Origin: JANRJY01 sp033763735 | Lineage (GTDB): Bacteria > Bacteroidota > Bacteroidia > Cytophagales > UBA9547 | Length of the DNA stretch: 64,000 nucleotides | NCBI GenBank assembly: GCA_033763735.1 | Contig: JANRJY010000067.1 | Span: 62,001-126,000, forward strand | Reading direction: 5' to 3' | Part shown: one piece after another, positions 1 to 9,605 of the stretch | Numbering within the stretch: position 1 is the first letter of the stretch | How the letters are laid out: the number at the start of each line of letters is the position of its first letter | Notes under the pieces: generated by a model | What the model saw: only the letters and a program-made list of their open reading frames with translations | Told to the model about the DNA's origin: nothing | Databases searched by the model: none | Made by a program: the position numbers and the translations under genes

Positions 1-555
1 ATTTTTGACCTTGATGGCACATTGGCCGATACCATGCCTTCTCATTTTTTGGCATGGACCGAAACCGCCAAATATTACAATTTTGACTTTAGTGAAGATA
101 TGTTTTATAGTCTGGCAGGGGTACCAACTTTTAAAATAATTGCAATGATTAATGAAAAACAAGGTAAATCCATTGACCCTGAGGAGGCACATACCAGAAA
201 AGAAGAATTTTTCTTGAAATATATTCATAGCACGAAACCAATTGAAATAGTTATGAGTATAGTAGAAGAATCATATGGAAAAATTCCTATTTCAATTGGT
301 ACGGGAGGAGTGCCTGATATTGTGGCACTTACATTAAAAGCAATTAAGGCAGAAAAGTATTTCGACATTATTGTTACTGCTCGAGATGTAACAAATTTCA
401 AACCGGCTCCTGACACCTTTCTGGAATGTGCCAAACGAATGGGGGTATTACCAGCACATTGCCAAGTGTTTGAAGATGCTGATGCAGGCGTAAAGGCTGC
501 CCAAAATGCAGGAATGATAGCCACAGATATCAGACCCTTTTTAAAAGCAATTTAA
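1..555 (+). CDS. HAD-superfamily phosphatase, beta-phosphoglucomutase-like (5' truncated)
   Basis: The frame is open from base 1, so the true start lies left of the window. The first visible residues, IFDLDGTLAD, are HAD motif I, with the nucleophilic Asp and the acid/base Asp two residues later. The helical cap follows. The motif III lysine is in TNFKPAPDTF and the motif IV acidic pair in FEDADAGV. This is the subfamily IA layout shared by beta-phosphoglucomutases and small-sugar phosphatases, which hydrolyse or transfer phosphate on small metabolites in the cytoplasm. Only a few residues are missing. It precedes two glycoside-degradation genes on the same strand, so a sugar-phosphate substrate is plausible but not shown. 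Confidence 0.85.
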   Translation: MFDLDGTLADTMPSHFLAWTETAKYYNFDFSEDMFYSLAGVPTFKIIAMINEKQGKSIDPEEAHTRKEEFFLKYIHSTKPIEIVMSIVEESYGKIPISIGTGGVPDIVALTLKAIKAEKYFDIIVTARDVTNFKPAPDTFLECAKRMGVLPAHCQVFEDADAGVKAAQNAGMIATDIRPFLKAI

Positions 556-612
556 TCCTATTACATTTTCAATAATTTATTTTAACATTGCATTAATTAA
601 ACTTCAACTCAA

Positions 613-1314
613 ATGAAACATATTATAATTTTTAAACTCGCATTAATCTTAGGATTTGGAATCGTTAATGCCCAAGACAATCAACTCACCGACAAAGAAA
701 AAAAAGAGGGATGGATGCTACTGTTTGATGGCAAAACCACTAATGGATGGCGAAATTACAGAAGCAATACCATAAAGCCTCAATGGCAGGTTGCCAACGG
801 TGCACTTACATTAACAGCCAAAGAGGGTGGAGATATAGTTACTAATGAAGAGTTTGAAAACTTTGAACTTTCGTTGGAGTGGAAAATATCCGATTGTGGC
901 AATAGTGGTTTGTTTTATTATGTGAAAGAAGATACTGCTTCGTGGGCTTGGGCCGTGTATGCTACAGGTCCTGAAATGCAAATTCTGGACGACAAATGCC
1001 ACCCTGACAATAAATTAGAATCTCACAGAGCAGGCGCACTTTACGATATGATATCGTGCTCAGGTGTAACCGTTAAACCTGCTGGAGAATGGAATAAAAT
1101 CACCTTAAAAATCAACAACGGCAAAGCTGAACACTGGCAAAATGGCAAAATGGTAGTAAGCTATACACTTTGGGACGAAAATTGGAAAAAAATGGTGGCA
1201 GCAAGCAAATTCGGAAGTTGGAAAGGTTTTGCTGCTTATAAAAAAGGTCGTTTTGCTTTGCAGGATCATGGTGATGTAGTTTCATTCAAAAACATCAAAG
1301 TAAGGAAATTGTAA
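613..1314 (+). CDS. Secreted DUF1080 (3-keto-disaccharide hydrolase-like) protein
   Basis: A 233-residue protein with an N-terminal signal peptide (about residues 1-20, ending near VNAQ) followed by one DUF1080 domain. The opening WMLLFDGKTTNGWRNY and the internal CGNSGLFYYV are typical of this concanavalin-like fold. Family members hydrolyse 3-keto glycosides or bind glycans in the periplasm. The gene ends 12 bases before the beta-mannosidase gene on the same strand, suggesting joint expression for glycan breakdown. The exact substrate cannot be read from the sequence. Confidence 0.85.
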   Translation: MKHIIIFKLALILGFGIVNAQDNQLTDKEKKEGWMLLFDGKTTNGWRNYRSNTIKPQWQVANGALTLTAKEGGDIVTNEEFENFELSLEWKISDCGNSGLFYYVKEDTASWAWAVYATGPEMQILDDKCHPDNKLESHRAGALYDMISCSGVTVKPAGEWNKITLKINNGKAEHWQNGKMVVSYTLWDENWKKMVAASKFGSWKGFAAYKKGRFALQDHGDVVSFKNIKVRKL

Positions 1315-1326
1315 CAATCAACCGAT

Positions 1327-3942
1327 ATGCGTTCAATCATAATAAGTTTGGTTATTTTTTCATTCGTCCTTATTCCGGTATACTTCATTTATCATAAGGA
1401 ATCAGACGAAAAAACTACTATTGAAGTACTGGACAAAGATTGGACGTTTCATCAGGTTGGTAAAGATGAATGGTTACCCGCCAAAATTCCCGGCTCTGTG
1501 CATACGGATTTGCTGGATAATAAGAAAATTGAAGATCCTTTTTTTAGAGATAATGAAGGCAAACAATTTTGGATTGAAAAATCGGACTGGGAGTATAAAA
1601 CTACTTTTTCGGTCGATAATGAAATTTTCAACCGGCAGGATATTGATTTGGTTTTTGAAGGATTAGATACATATGCAGACGTGTATCTGAACGACAAACT
1701 AATATTGAGTGCCGATAACATGTTTATACCTTATGAGGTTTCGGTCAAAAATATTCTTAAGAAAACAAATAATGAGTTAAAAGTATATTTTCATTCTGCA
1801 TCCAATGTGGGTATGCACAAGTTAGAACGAAGCCCCTATTTGGTACCTGCAGTGAATGAATATGCCGATTCCGCGCATCGTTCCAGTGTATTTACACGCA
1901 AAGCTCCTTATCACTATGGTTGGGATTGGGGTCCTCGTATTGTAACTTGTGGTGTATGGCGACCAATATATCTTAGAGGTTGGACTACCGCACGAATTGA
2001 AGATACCCATTTTGAACTACAAAAATTATTTAGCCATAAAGCAGAATATGTGGCTGAAGTAATGATTGAATCCGAAAAAAAAGAAATTGTATATGTGGAA
2101 GTTGCTATAGGAGAGGAACGAAAAACGCTTAATAAAGTCAGATTAAAAAGAGGTAAAAATAAAGTAAAAGTGAATTTCCCCATTACCAATCCAAGATTAT
2201 GGTGGCCCAATGGATTTGGAGAACAACATTTGTATGATGTTACTGTTAATTTGATTCATAATGATGATGTTATATCACGAAAAACTAAAAAAATTGGTGT
2301 CAGAACAATTGAACTCGTTCAAAAACCGGATAGTGTTGGAAAATCATTTAAATTCAGAGTCAATGGAGAGGATATATTTATCAAAGGGTCAAACTATATC
2401 CCATCTGACAATTTGCTTTCCAGAGTGACAAAGGAAAGGTATGAAAAAGTAATTAAGGCAGCTGTGGATGCCAATATGAACATGCTTCGTGTGTGGGGAG
2501 GAGCCATATATGAAAACGATGAGTTTTATGATATGTGCGATGAACACGGCTTGTTAGTATGGCAAGATTTTATGTTTGCATGTGCAATGAGCCCGGGAGA
2601 TTCCGCACATTTACTTAATCTTAAAAAAGAATTTGAATACAATATTAGTCGGCTTCGCGAACACCCTTCATTGGCATTGTGGTGTGGCAATAATGAAAAT
2701 ATGGTAGCATGGTATGGCTGGGAATTGCAAAAAAAGTTTAATCTAACCAAAGCCGATTCGGCCGATTTGATGAAAACTTATATGAAGATTTTTTACAAAT
2801 TAATTCCAGAGGCAATCCATAAATTTGACAGTACTCGAGCTTATTGGCCATCTTCACCAAGTAGCGGTTTTAATTACAATGAGTTACCTAATCTGACGTC
2901 TGGCGACTCACACGATTGGTGGATATGGTTTGGTCAAGCAACCTTCAAAGATTTGGTTTCACGCAAACAACGATTTATCAGCGAATATGGACTACAATCT
3001 TATCCGGAAATGAAAACCATTAAATCATTTGCATCTAAAGATGATATGGAATATGATTCGCCACTTTTTGACTATAAACAACGCAGTATGATGCCTTGGC
3101 GAGGTAAGGACAGCAAAGGCAATCCTTTTAATGGAAACGACATGATATTGGAATATATCAAAATGTATTATAGGGAACCCAAAAACTTTGAGGACTTTGT
3201 GTATTTAAGCCAATTAATGCAAGCTGAAGGACTAAAATATATCATTGAAGGTCATAGAAGCCACAAACCCTATTGTTGGGGAAGTATGTATTGGCAAATT
3301 GACGATTGCTGGCCAACAGTGTCTTGGTCTTCTATAGATTATTTTTACAGATGGAAAGCCGCACATTATTTTGTTAGGGACGCATACAAACCAATAATAG
3401 TATCAGCGGTTTTGAATAAAGATGAAATAAAATTTACAATCATTTCTGACAAGTTAAAAGATGAAAAGAAAACCCTTGAATATACATTAATGGACTTCAA
3501 CGGTAAGGTCATTAAATCCACTCAAGTGCCTGTGGATATACCTGCCAACTCCAGTAAAGTATATGTTACAGAATCACTCAAAAGTCTTTCTGCAAATATT
3601 GACCCTACACAATCATTGATCTATATTACACTTACTAAAAGTGGGGAACAAATAGATGAGAACTTTTTGTATCTATCAAGCTTAAAGGATATTAAACTCT
3701 CGAAACCAACCATTTACAAAAGAGTAATGCAGGTAAACGATGGATTTGAAATAGAAGTAGCAACAAATGTTTTAGCAAAAAACGTGTATTTAACATTTGA
3801 AGGAGAAGGGGAAGGATTCTTTTCAAATAATTTCTTCGATTTAATACCCGGCAAACCTGTGAAGATTCACTTCACAACCGAGTCAAAAATTAATGATTTT
3901 GAGAATAATCTTAAAATCAAAACACTATTTGATACTTTATAA
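1327..3942 (+). CDS. Glycoside hydrolase family 2 beta-mannosidase
   Basis: An 871-residue protein with the usual GH2 order: sugar-binding jelly roll, Ig-like domain, TIM barrel and C-terminal Ig-like domains. The likely acid/base is Glu457 in WCGNNEN and the nucleophile is Glu553 in ISEYGLQSYPEM, positions close to those of characterised Bacteroides beta-mannosidases. The KAPYHYGWDWGPR stretch near residue 192 is typical of beta-mannosidases within GH2. Residues 3-21 are hydrophobic and act as a signal peptide or membrane anchor, so it is exported. It should remove terminal beta-mannose from oligosaccharides and probably works with the DUF1080 protein upstream. A strong terminator follows the stop codon. 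Confidence 0.93.
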   Translation: MRSIIISLVIFSFVLIPVYFIYHKESDEKTTIEVLDKDWTFHQVGKDEWLPAKIPGSVHTDLLDNKKIEDPFFRDNEGKQFWIEKSDWEYKTTFSVDNEIFNRQDIDLVFEGLDTYADVYLNDKLILSADNMFIPYEVSVKNILKKTNNELKVYFHSASNVGMHKLERSPYLVPAVNEYADSAHRSSVFTRKAPYHYGWDWGPRIVTCGVWRPIYLRGWTTARIEDTHFELQKLFSHKAEYVAEVMIESEKKEIVYVEVAIGEERKTLNKVRLKRGKNKVKVNFPITNPRLWWPNGFGEQHLYDVTVNLIHNDDVISRKTKKIGVRTIELVQKPDSVGKSFKFRVNGEDIFIKGSNYIPSDNLLSRVTKERYEKVIKAAVDANMNMLRVWGGAIYENDEFYDMCDEHGLLVWQDFMFACAMSPGDSAHLLNLKKEFEYNISRLREHPSLALWCGNNENMVAWYGWELQKKFNLTKADSADLMKTYMKIFYKLIPEAIHKFDSTRAYWPSSPSSGFNYNELPNLTSGDSHDWWIWFGQATFKDLVSRKQRFISEYGLQSYPEMKTIKSFASKDDMEYDSPLFDYKQRSMMPWRGKDSKGNPFNGNDMILEYIKMYYREPKNFEDFVYLSQLMQAEGLKYIIEGHRSHKPYCWGSMYWQIDDCWPTVSWSSIDYFYRWKAAHYFVRDAYKPIIVSAVLNKDEIKFTIISDKLKDEKKTLEYTLMDFNGKVIKSTQVPVDIPANSSKVYVTESLKSLSANIDPTQSLIYITLTKSGEQIDENFLYLSSLKDIKLSKPTIYKRVMQVNDGFEIEVATNVLAKNVYLTFEGEGEGFFSNNFFDLIPGKPVKIHFTTESKINDFENNLKIKTLFDTL

Positions 3943-3970
3943 AAAAAGCCACTGAAAGGTGGCTTTTTTT
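3943..3970. terminator. Bidirectional rho-independent terminator
   Basis: A GCCAC/GTGGC stem with a six-base loop is flanked by an A-run on the left and a T-run on the right, so it can terminate on both strands. It starts right after the beta-mannosidase stop codon and lies 20 bases beyond the end of the small minus-strand ORF downstream of carB, separating convergent units. Confidence 0.85.
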
Positions 3971-3990
3971 AAGGTAATTCAGTATATTTT

Positions 3991-4152
3991 TTAGTGCTTT
4001 TTGTACGTTATCTTCATTCTATTTAAAAGTAATTGACGCTTCATCAAAGCAGTTAATGTATAGAATTTTTCAGCATCAGATTTGTAAACTGCCTCTTTAA
4101 GTCTTTCTAAATCCTTTTCTTCAGATTTCTGATTTATCAAATTCTTTTGCAT
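3991..4152 (-). CDS. Small hypothetical protein downstream of carB (53 aa)
   Basis: An ATG at 4152 opens a 53-codon frame ending in TAA at 3991. The product starts MQKNLINQKSEEKDLERLKE and ends LLLNRMKITYKKH: charged, probably two helices, lysine-rich, with no signal or membrane segment. It lies 78 bases downstream of carB on the same strand and just before a bidirectional terminator, so it is probably the last gene of the carB transcript. The coding-like composition (alternating charged and hydrophobic residues, no low complexity) and the exact fit between carB and the terminator argue that it is real. No function is recognised. Confidence 0.5.
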   Translation of the reverse strand: MQKNLINQKSEEKDLERLKEAVYKSDAEKFYTLTALMKRQLLLNRMKITYKKH

Positions 4153-4230
4153 AACATAAAAACATGTCCTTTCCTCAATATTTCAAAACGAAATACAGCA
4201 AGGAAAATAATGCAATACAAGGTTGGAATA

Positions 4231-7044
4231 CTATTTACTCAAATACAAATTCCTTTCTGAATACACTTTTACAAAAAAGTCATCTTCAAGGTCATCGATA
4301 AAGTATATGGCTTCTCCTGTTGATTTCATTTCCGGACCTAATTCTTTATTTACATTAGGGAATTTGTTAAATGAAAAAACAGGAATTTTGATAGCAAACC
4401 CTTTTTTAACAGGCTTGAAAGTAAAATCTTTGACTTTCTTTTCTCCCAGCATTAATTTGGTTGCATAATTCACATATGGTTCCTGATAGGCTTTACAAAT
4501 AAATGGAACGGTTCTTGAAGCTCTTGGATTGGCTTCTATTACATATACAACCTCGTTTTTAATGGCAAATTGTATATTTATCAAGCCTTTCACTTTCATG
4601 GCCTTTGCAACTTTGCGTGAAATATCTTCAATTTGAGCTATTACGTTATCGCTCAAGTCAAATGGCGGAAGCACTGCGTTGGAATCACCTGAGTGAATCC
4701 CGGCAGGTTCGATGTGTTCCATTATTCCGATTATATATGAATCTTCTCCATCACAAATGGAATCAGACTCAGCTTCAATGGCTCCTTCCAAAAAATGATC
4801 GACAAGAATTTGATTTTCAGGCATTTGTCGAAGTATTTCTACCACATGGTTTTCAAGTTCTTCTTCTGTAATTACAATTTTCATACTTTGACCACCCAAT
4901 ACATACGAAGGGCGAACGAGTAATGGAAAACCTAATTTTTTAGCTACTTCTTCTGCTTGTTCGGCATCGGTAACGGTGTCGAACTTAGGATATGGAATAT
5001 TCAAATCGCGAAGTAATGATGAAAATCGACCTCTGTCTTCTGCCAAATCGAGGGATTCAAAGCTGGTGCCTATAATTTTGATACCGTATTTATCCAGTTT
5101 TTCAGCAAGTTTCAAGGCTGTTTGACCACCCAATTGTACGATTACTCCTTCAGGTTTTTCGTGAAGAATTATTTCATATATATGTTCCCAAAATACCGGT
5201 TCAAAGTATAATTTATCAGAAATATCAGGGTCGGTAGAAACGGTTTCCGGATTACAATTAATCATGATGGTTTCATAACCGCACTCTTTTGCAGCTAGTA
5301 CACCGTGCACACATGAATAATCAAACTCTATACCTTGGCCAATACGGTTGGGTCCTGAGCCCAACACAATTACTTTTTTTCTATCTGAAGAAATAGACTC
5401 ATTTTCTTCTCCAAATGTGGAATAATAATATGGCGTTTTGGCTTCAAATTCGGCAGCACAAGTATCTACGCATTTGTATACTCGCTTTATTCCAAAATTG
5501 ATACGCTTAGTAAATAACTCACTTTCCCAACATTTAATCAAATGGGCAATTTGTCGATCGGCATAGCCTCTTTTTTTTGCCTCTAGCAATAGCTCTTTAG
5601 TAATTGTATGGATGCTATGTTTTTCAAGTTCTTCTTCAAAAAATGTCATTTCCTCTATTTGGGCTAAAAACCAACGATCTATTTTGGTAGTTTGCTGAAT
5701 GGTTTTTAATGAAATACCCATCTGAAATGCATCATACACATGAAACACCCTATTCCAGGTAGGATGTTTCAAACTATACATGATTTTGTCATGGTCACGA
5801 AGTTCTTTACCATCCGCACCAAGTCCATTTCTTCTGATTTCTAGCGACTGACAAGCTTTTTGAAGCGCTTCTTGAAAATTACTGCCAATCCCCATCACTT
5901 CACCAACCGACTTCATTTGCAATCCAAGTGAACGATCTGCTCCGTGAAATTTGTCAAAGTTCCAGCGAGGTATTTTTACAATAACGTAATCCAGCGCTGG
6001 TTCAAAAAATGCACTTGTGGTTTTTGTAATTTGATTTTTTAATTCATCCAAGTTATAACCAATGGCTAGTTTGGCTGCAATTTTGGCAATTGGGTAACCT
6101 GTAGCTTTTGAAGCCAACGCAGATGAACGAGATACCCTTGGGTTTATTTCAATTACAACAATTTCCTCTGTTTCAGGGTTTAAAGCAAACTGTATATTAC
6201 ATCCTCCGGCAAATTGGCCAATACCATTCATGCATTTAATAGCAAGGTCGCGCATTTGCTGGTAGCAGGTATCGGAAAGTGTTTGAGCAGGTGCCACGGT
6301 AATAGAGTCTCCGGTATGAATGCCCATAGGGTCAAAGTTTTCAATGGAGCAAATAATAATCACGTTTCCGATTGAATCGCGCAACAATTCCAATTCATAT
6401 TCCTTCCATCCGAATATGCTTTGTTCAACCAACACTTCATGTACCGGAGAAGCATGGAGTCCATGAGTAAGTGCTTTATCAAAATCTTCTGCCTTTTCAA
6501 CAAATCCGCCACCGGTACCCCCCAAAGTATAAGAAGGTCGAATAACCAATGGAAAACCCGTTTCTTGTGCAATTTCTTTTCCTTCCAGAAAAGATTTAGC
6601 GGTACGTCCCTTGCATACATTTGCACCAAGTTCAAGCATACGAAGACGAAACTTCTCTCTATCTTCAGTAGTTTGAATGGCGTGAATATCCACACCAATT
6701 ATCTTCACTCCATATTTTTTCCATACACCGGCTTTGTCGCATTCCATGGCAAGATTAAGTGCCGTTTGCCCACCCATTGTAGGCAATACCGCATCTATTT
6801 TATGCTTTTCAAGAATCTCAATGATGTATTTTTTCTCAAGAGGTTTTAAATATACATTATCGGCTGTTACACTATCCGTCATGATAGTTGCTGGGTTTGA
6901 ATTAATCAAAGTCACTTCTATTCCTTCATCACGAAGTGAGCGACTTGCTTGTGAGCCTGCATAGTCAAATTCGCAAGCTTGACCGATAACTATTGGACCA
7001 CTACCTATTATTAATATCGATTTGATGCTGGTGTCTTTTGGCAC
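4231..7044 (-). CDS. carB: Carbamoyl-phosphate synthase large subunit, lacking the MGS domain
   Basis: A 937-residue protein with the two homologous ATP-grasp halves of CarB: the N-terminal half forms carboxyphosphate and the C-terminal half phosphorylates carbamate. It starts MPKDTSIKSILIIGSGPIVIGQACEFDYAG, and the equivalent opening of the second half, VIVLGSGPNRIGQGIEFDYS, is near residue 555. It ends after MKSTGEAIYFIDDLEDDFFV, where other CarB proteins (about 1070 residues) continue into an allosteric MGS-like domain of about 130 residues. That domain is absent and the stop is clean. Short CarB forms are, to my knowledge, common in some Bacteroidota. No carA is in the window. The product feeds pyrimidine and arginine synthesis. 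Confidence 0.95.
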   Translation of the reverse strand: MPKDTSIKSILIIGSGPIVIGQACEFDYAGSQASRSLRDEGIEVTLINSNPATIMTDSVTADNVYLKPLEKKYIIEILEKHKIDAVLPTMGGQTALNLAMECDKAGVWKKYGVKIIGVDIHAIQTTEDREKFRLRMLELGANVCKGRTAKSFLEGKEIAQETGFPLVIRPSYTLGGTGGGFVEKAEDFDKALTHGLHASPVHEVLVEQSIFGWKEYELELLRDSIGNVIIICSIENFDPMGIHTGDSITVAPAQTLSDTCYQQMRDLAIKCMNGIGQFAGGCNIQFALNPETEEIVVIEINPRVSRSSALASKATGYPIAKIAAKLAIGYNLDELKNQITKTTSAFFEPALDYVIVKIPRWNFDKFHGADRSLGLQMKSVGEVMGIGSNFQEALQKACQSLEIRRNGLGADGKELRDHDKIMYSLKHPTWNRVFHVYDAFQMGISLKTIQQTTKIDRWFLAQIEEMTFFEEELEKHSIHTITKELLLEAKKRGYADRQIAHLIKCWESELFTKRINFGIKRVYKCVDTCAAEFEAKTPYYYSTFGEENESISSDRKKVIVLGSGPNRIGQGIEFDYSCVHGVLAAKECGYETIMINCNPETVSTDPDISDKLYFEPVFWEHIYEIILHEKPEGVIVQLGGQTALKLAEKLDKYGIKIIGTSFESLDLAEDRGRFSSLLRDLNIPYPKFDTVTDAEQAEEVAKKLGFPLLVRPSYVLGGQSMKIVITEEELENHVVEILRQMPENQILVDHFLEGAIEAESDSICDGEDSYIIGIMEHIEPAGIHSGDSNAVLPPFDLSDNVIAQIEDISRKVAKAMKVKGLINIQFAIKNEVVYVIEANPRASRTVPFICKAYQEPYVNYATKLMLGEKKVKDFTFKPVKKGFAIKIPVFSFNKFPNVNKELGPEMKSTGEAIYFIDDLEDDFFVKVYSERNLYLSK

Positions 7045-7271
7045 TCTGTAATATGTTTAGACTTGTTAATGTAAATACTTTTGATTTACTCGAACTTGGT
7101 TAATTCAAATTGTGCAAATGTAAACCAAAATTCATAAGTAGAGATTAAAAAATCGTGAATAAAATTTAGAAAGAAATAATATTCTTTGAATAGTTGAATT
7201 TTTTTGATTTTTGGTTGTTGATTTTTGAAAATACAAAAATTATTACTTTAACTATTAAGTAAAAACTGAAT

Positions 7272-7790
7272 CTAATTTTTTGGTTTTTTGTAAAGAGGAA
7301 CTGTGCTGCAAGGTTCACCATACATCAAACTTGATACAAAAGGAGATAATTTGTGTGTTAGTTGTGTATATGCATACACAGGCACAGGCAATTTTGAACA
7401 TCCTTTGATTACTATTTTTTTGTCTTGGAAATCTTTTGGGTTAATTTTTTGAAGTGAAATATCCCAAAGTTTTTCTTCCAATTTTTCTAAAGAACCAAAT
7501 ATAACTGTATCAGCAAAAGGGGTTAATTTTAAAACAACCAACATATATGCCCAAGTAGGAATAATTGCATCAGCAGAGCAAGTGATTGATACATGTTTGT
7601 TTTGATAATATTCCCAGTTATGATTTTTCAAAGATTCTCTAAAATCTTTTTCTTTTAGAATTTCTTCCAAAAAGAGCCAAGGTTTAATATCAAGCTCTAT
7701 TCGTTCACCTTTAGGAAAATATTCCTCTAGGTCAATTGTGAGGAGGTCACTTTGAGCAACCTTATTGACTATAGTTTCTGAATCATTCAT
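7272..7790 (-). CDS. DUF2480 family protein
   Basis: A 172-residue cytoplasmic protein recognised as DUF2480 from its characteristic text: EEYFPKGERIELDIKPWLF, FREKDFRES-like LKEKDFRESLKNHNW, and ITCSADAIIPTWAYMLV. This family is essentially restricted to Bacteroidota and has no established function. The conserved CSADAIIPTWAY and the late KGCSKLPVPVYAY stretch are the best candidates for a functional site. It lies 227 bases upstream of carB on the same strand, with an AT-rich gap between them in which I see no gene. Confidence 0.85.
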   Translation of the reverse strand: MNDSETIVNKVAQSDLLTIDLEEYFPKGERIELDIKPWLFLEEILKEKDFRESLKNHNWEYYQNKHVSITCSADAIIPTWAYMLVVLKLTPFADTVIFGSLEKLEEKLWDISLQKINPKDFQDKKIVIKGCSKLPVPVYAYTQLTHKLSPFVSSLMYGEPCSTVPLYKKPKN

Positions 7791-8020
7791 ATAATATTTA
7801 AAATCAATTTAAGTAAAATAAAGTTTCTTTTTACATCAAATATTTTCAAAAGTATGTTGGTATTCTGTTTTTTGACAATACTTTTTAAGATAAGTTAGTA
7901 ATTATAATTTTTTAATAATTTATCAAATTATAATTTATACCAATTGTTTTTGCTATTTACTTACAATAAAATTTAAAACAATTTTGGAATATAACTGTAA
8001 ATCCTTATTTTTATTTGACT

Positions 8021-9178
8021 ATGCAAACTGTTGAAAGCAATATTCAAATTTTAAATAACCATTTTGAATTAATTGTAAATAATAATCCTGACATTATTTG
8101 TAGATATAATCTTGACAAAAAAATTGTATTTATTAATGATACCATAAAGAAATATTCGGGGAAAGATCCTGATTTCTACATTGGAAAATCAATTTATGAA
8201 TTCGGATATAGTACCGAATTCATGTTAAAGATTGAATCGGCTTTAGACAAATGTATATCTGAAAAAGAAATGTGTACCATAGAGCTGGATACTACAGAAG
8301 GCAATATGAATGGTAAGTGTTTTAATATTAACTTTGTACCAATTATTGAGAAGAGAATTGATTATCAGGAAATTGTAGGCGTTTTTTCCGTTTCAAGAGA
8401 CATAACTGCTGAAAAATTAATAAAAAAAATTGAGCAAAATAAACTGCAAGAACAAAAAATACTTTCACAAAGATTAATCAGAAAAGCTAATAAACTTCAA
8501 AATTTTGCCTATATTGTTTCTCATAATTTAAGGTCTGTCACCTCAAATATAAGTATGCTATTAAGCATATATTATACTTTAAAAACATTTGAAGAAAAAG
8601 AAGACATAGTTAATAAAATAAATATTTCGGTAAAGCGGCTCAATGACACTATCCATGATTTGAGTGAAACCGTAAAAATTAATCAAAATATAAACGTTGA
8701 ATTAGAAGAACTTTATTTCGAATCCATATTTAACAAAGTTTGTGCAAGTATTTCTTCTTTGATTTCAAGTACTGAAGCAATAATTGAGACTGATTTTAAA
8801 GCTTGCGAAAAAATTATATACAATAAAGTATATTTAGAAAGTATATTCTTGAATTTGCTTACAAATGCCATTAAATATAGAAATCCTAAAAAAAATTTAT
8901 TCATCAAAGTTGAAACTAAGAAAAAATTGGGTTATTCGGTTTTAAGTTTTTCAGATAATGGGGTAGGAATTAACTTACAAAAGTATGGAAATAAAATATT
9001 TGGACTACACAAAACATTTCACGGTAACCAAGATGCCAGAGGTGTTGGATTATTTATTACAAAAAATCAGATAGAATCGCTGGATGGAAAAATATCAGTA
9101 AAAAGCAAGGTGGATGAAGGAACAACGTTTATAATTTATTTTAAAAACACTAATGAAGATGAGTCAAAACCCAATTGA
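8021..9178 (+). CDS. PAS-domain sensor histidine kinase
   Basis: Start chosen at the ATG at 8021; a TTG two codons earlier is possible. The 385-residue protein has an N-terminal PAS fold (about 12-130: NPDIICRYNLDKKIVFIN), a dimerisation helix with the phosphoacceptor His168 in IVSHNLRS, and a HATPase domain. The latter has an N-box (NLLTNAIKYRNP), a G1 box (DNGVGI) and a G2 box (ARGVGLFITK). No transmembrane segment is present, so it senses a cytoplasmic signal. The HN in place of the usual HE or HD after the histidine is typical of the HisKA-like kinases of this type in Bacteroidota. It overlaps the response regulator gene by 26 bases, so they form a two-component pair. Confidence 0.9.
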   Translation: MQTVESNIQILNNHFELIVNNNPDIICRYNLDKKIVFINDTIKKYSGKDPDFYIGKSIYEFGYSTEFMLKIESALDKCISEKEMCTIELDTTEGNMNGKCFNINFVPIIEKRIDYQEIVGVFSVSRDITAEKLIKKIEQNKLQEQKILSQRLIRKANKLQNFAYIVSHNLRSVTSNISMLLSIYYTLKTFEEKEDIVNKINISVKRLNDTIHDLSETVKINQNINVELEELYFESIFNKVCASISSLISSTEAIIETDFKACEKIIYNKVYLESIFLNLLTNAIKYRNPKKNLFIKVETKKKLGYSVLSFSDNGVGINLQKYGNKIFGLHKTFHGNQDARGVGLFITKNQIESLDGKISVKSKVDEGTTFIIYFKNTNEDESKPN

Positions 9179-9587
9179 TTATTTGTGTGTAATTGATGAT
9201 GATGAAATATATCAGTTTACACTATTAAAGACTATAGAAGCTAGTAAACTAGTGAGAAAAACGATTAGTTTCTATAATGGTGAATTAGCAATTAACTTTT
9301 TAAATGAGCAAATAAAGAATCAAGTAGAAAACGGAGAATTTCCGGATGTTATTTTTCTGGATTTGAATATGCCTGTGATGGATGGATGGGAATTTCTTGA
9401 ACTTTATGTACAAATCAGACCTAACATAGGCAAAAAGGTTCTTGTATATGTAGTTAGTTCTTCAAATATTGAATATGAAATAAAAAAAGCAAAATCAATA
9501 TCTGATGTTTCAGATTATATAGTCAAACCAATCACAAGAGAACATTTAATCACAATTGCTGAAGAATTGGCAAAAAATATGAACTAA
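9153..9587 (+). CDS. CheY-like single-domain response regulator
   Basis: A 144-residue receiver domain with no output domain. Acidic pocket D15-D17 (CVIDDDEIY), phosphoacceptor Asp70 (VIFLDLNMPVMDGWEF), the Ser/Thr switch position in VVSSSN (about 101-105) and the conserved Lys125 (YIVKPITRE) are all present. Its start lies inside the end of the kinase gene, giving tight translational coupling. It is probably phosphorylated by that kinase and acts through protein-protein contact. A second in-frame ATG lies two codons downstream. Confidence 0.92.
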   Translation: MKMSQNPIDYLCVIDDDEIYQFTLLKTIEASKLVRKTISFYNGELAINFLNEQIKNQVENGEFPDVIFLDLNMPVMDGWEFLELYVQIRPNIGKKVLVYVVSSSNIEYEIKKAKSISDVSDYIVKPITREHLITIAEELAKNMN

Positions 9588-9605
9588 ACAATCTGCATTT
9601 TAGAT

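Noticed and set aside
6360..6849. Long frames on both strands inside carB
   Set aside because: Out-of-frame shadows of a well-conserved gene; no recognisable protein features.
7045..7271. AT-rich gap upstream of carB, examined for an RNA leader or pyrimidine attenuator
   Set aside because: A TACATTTG on the minus strand fits a -7 element but no -33 partner or terminator/antiterminator structure was found.
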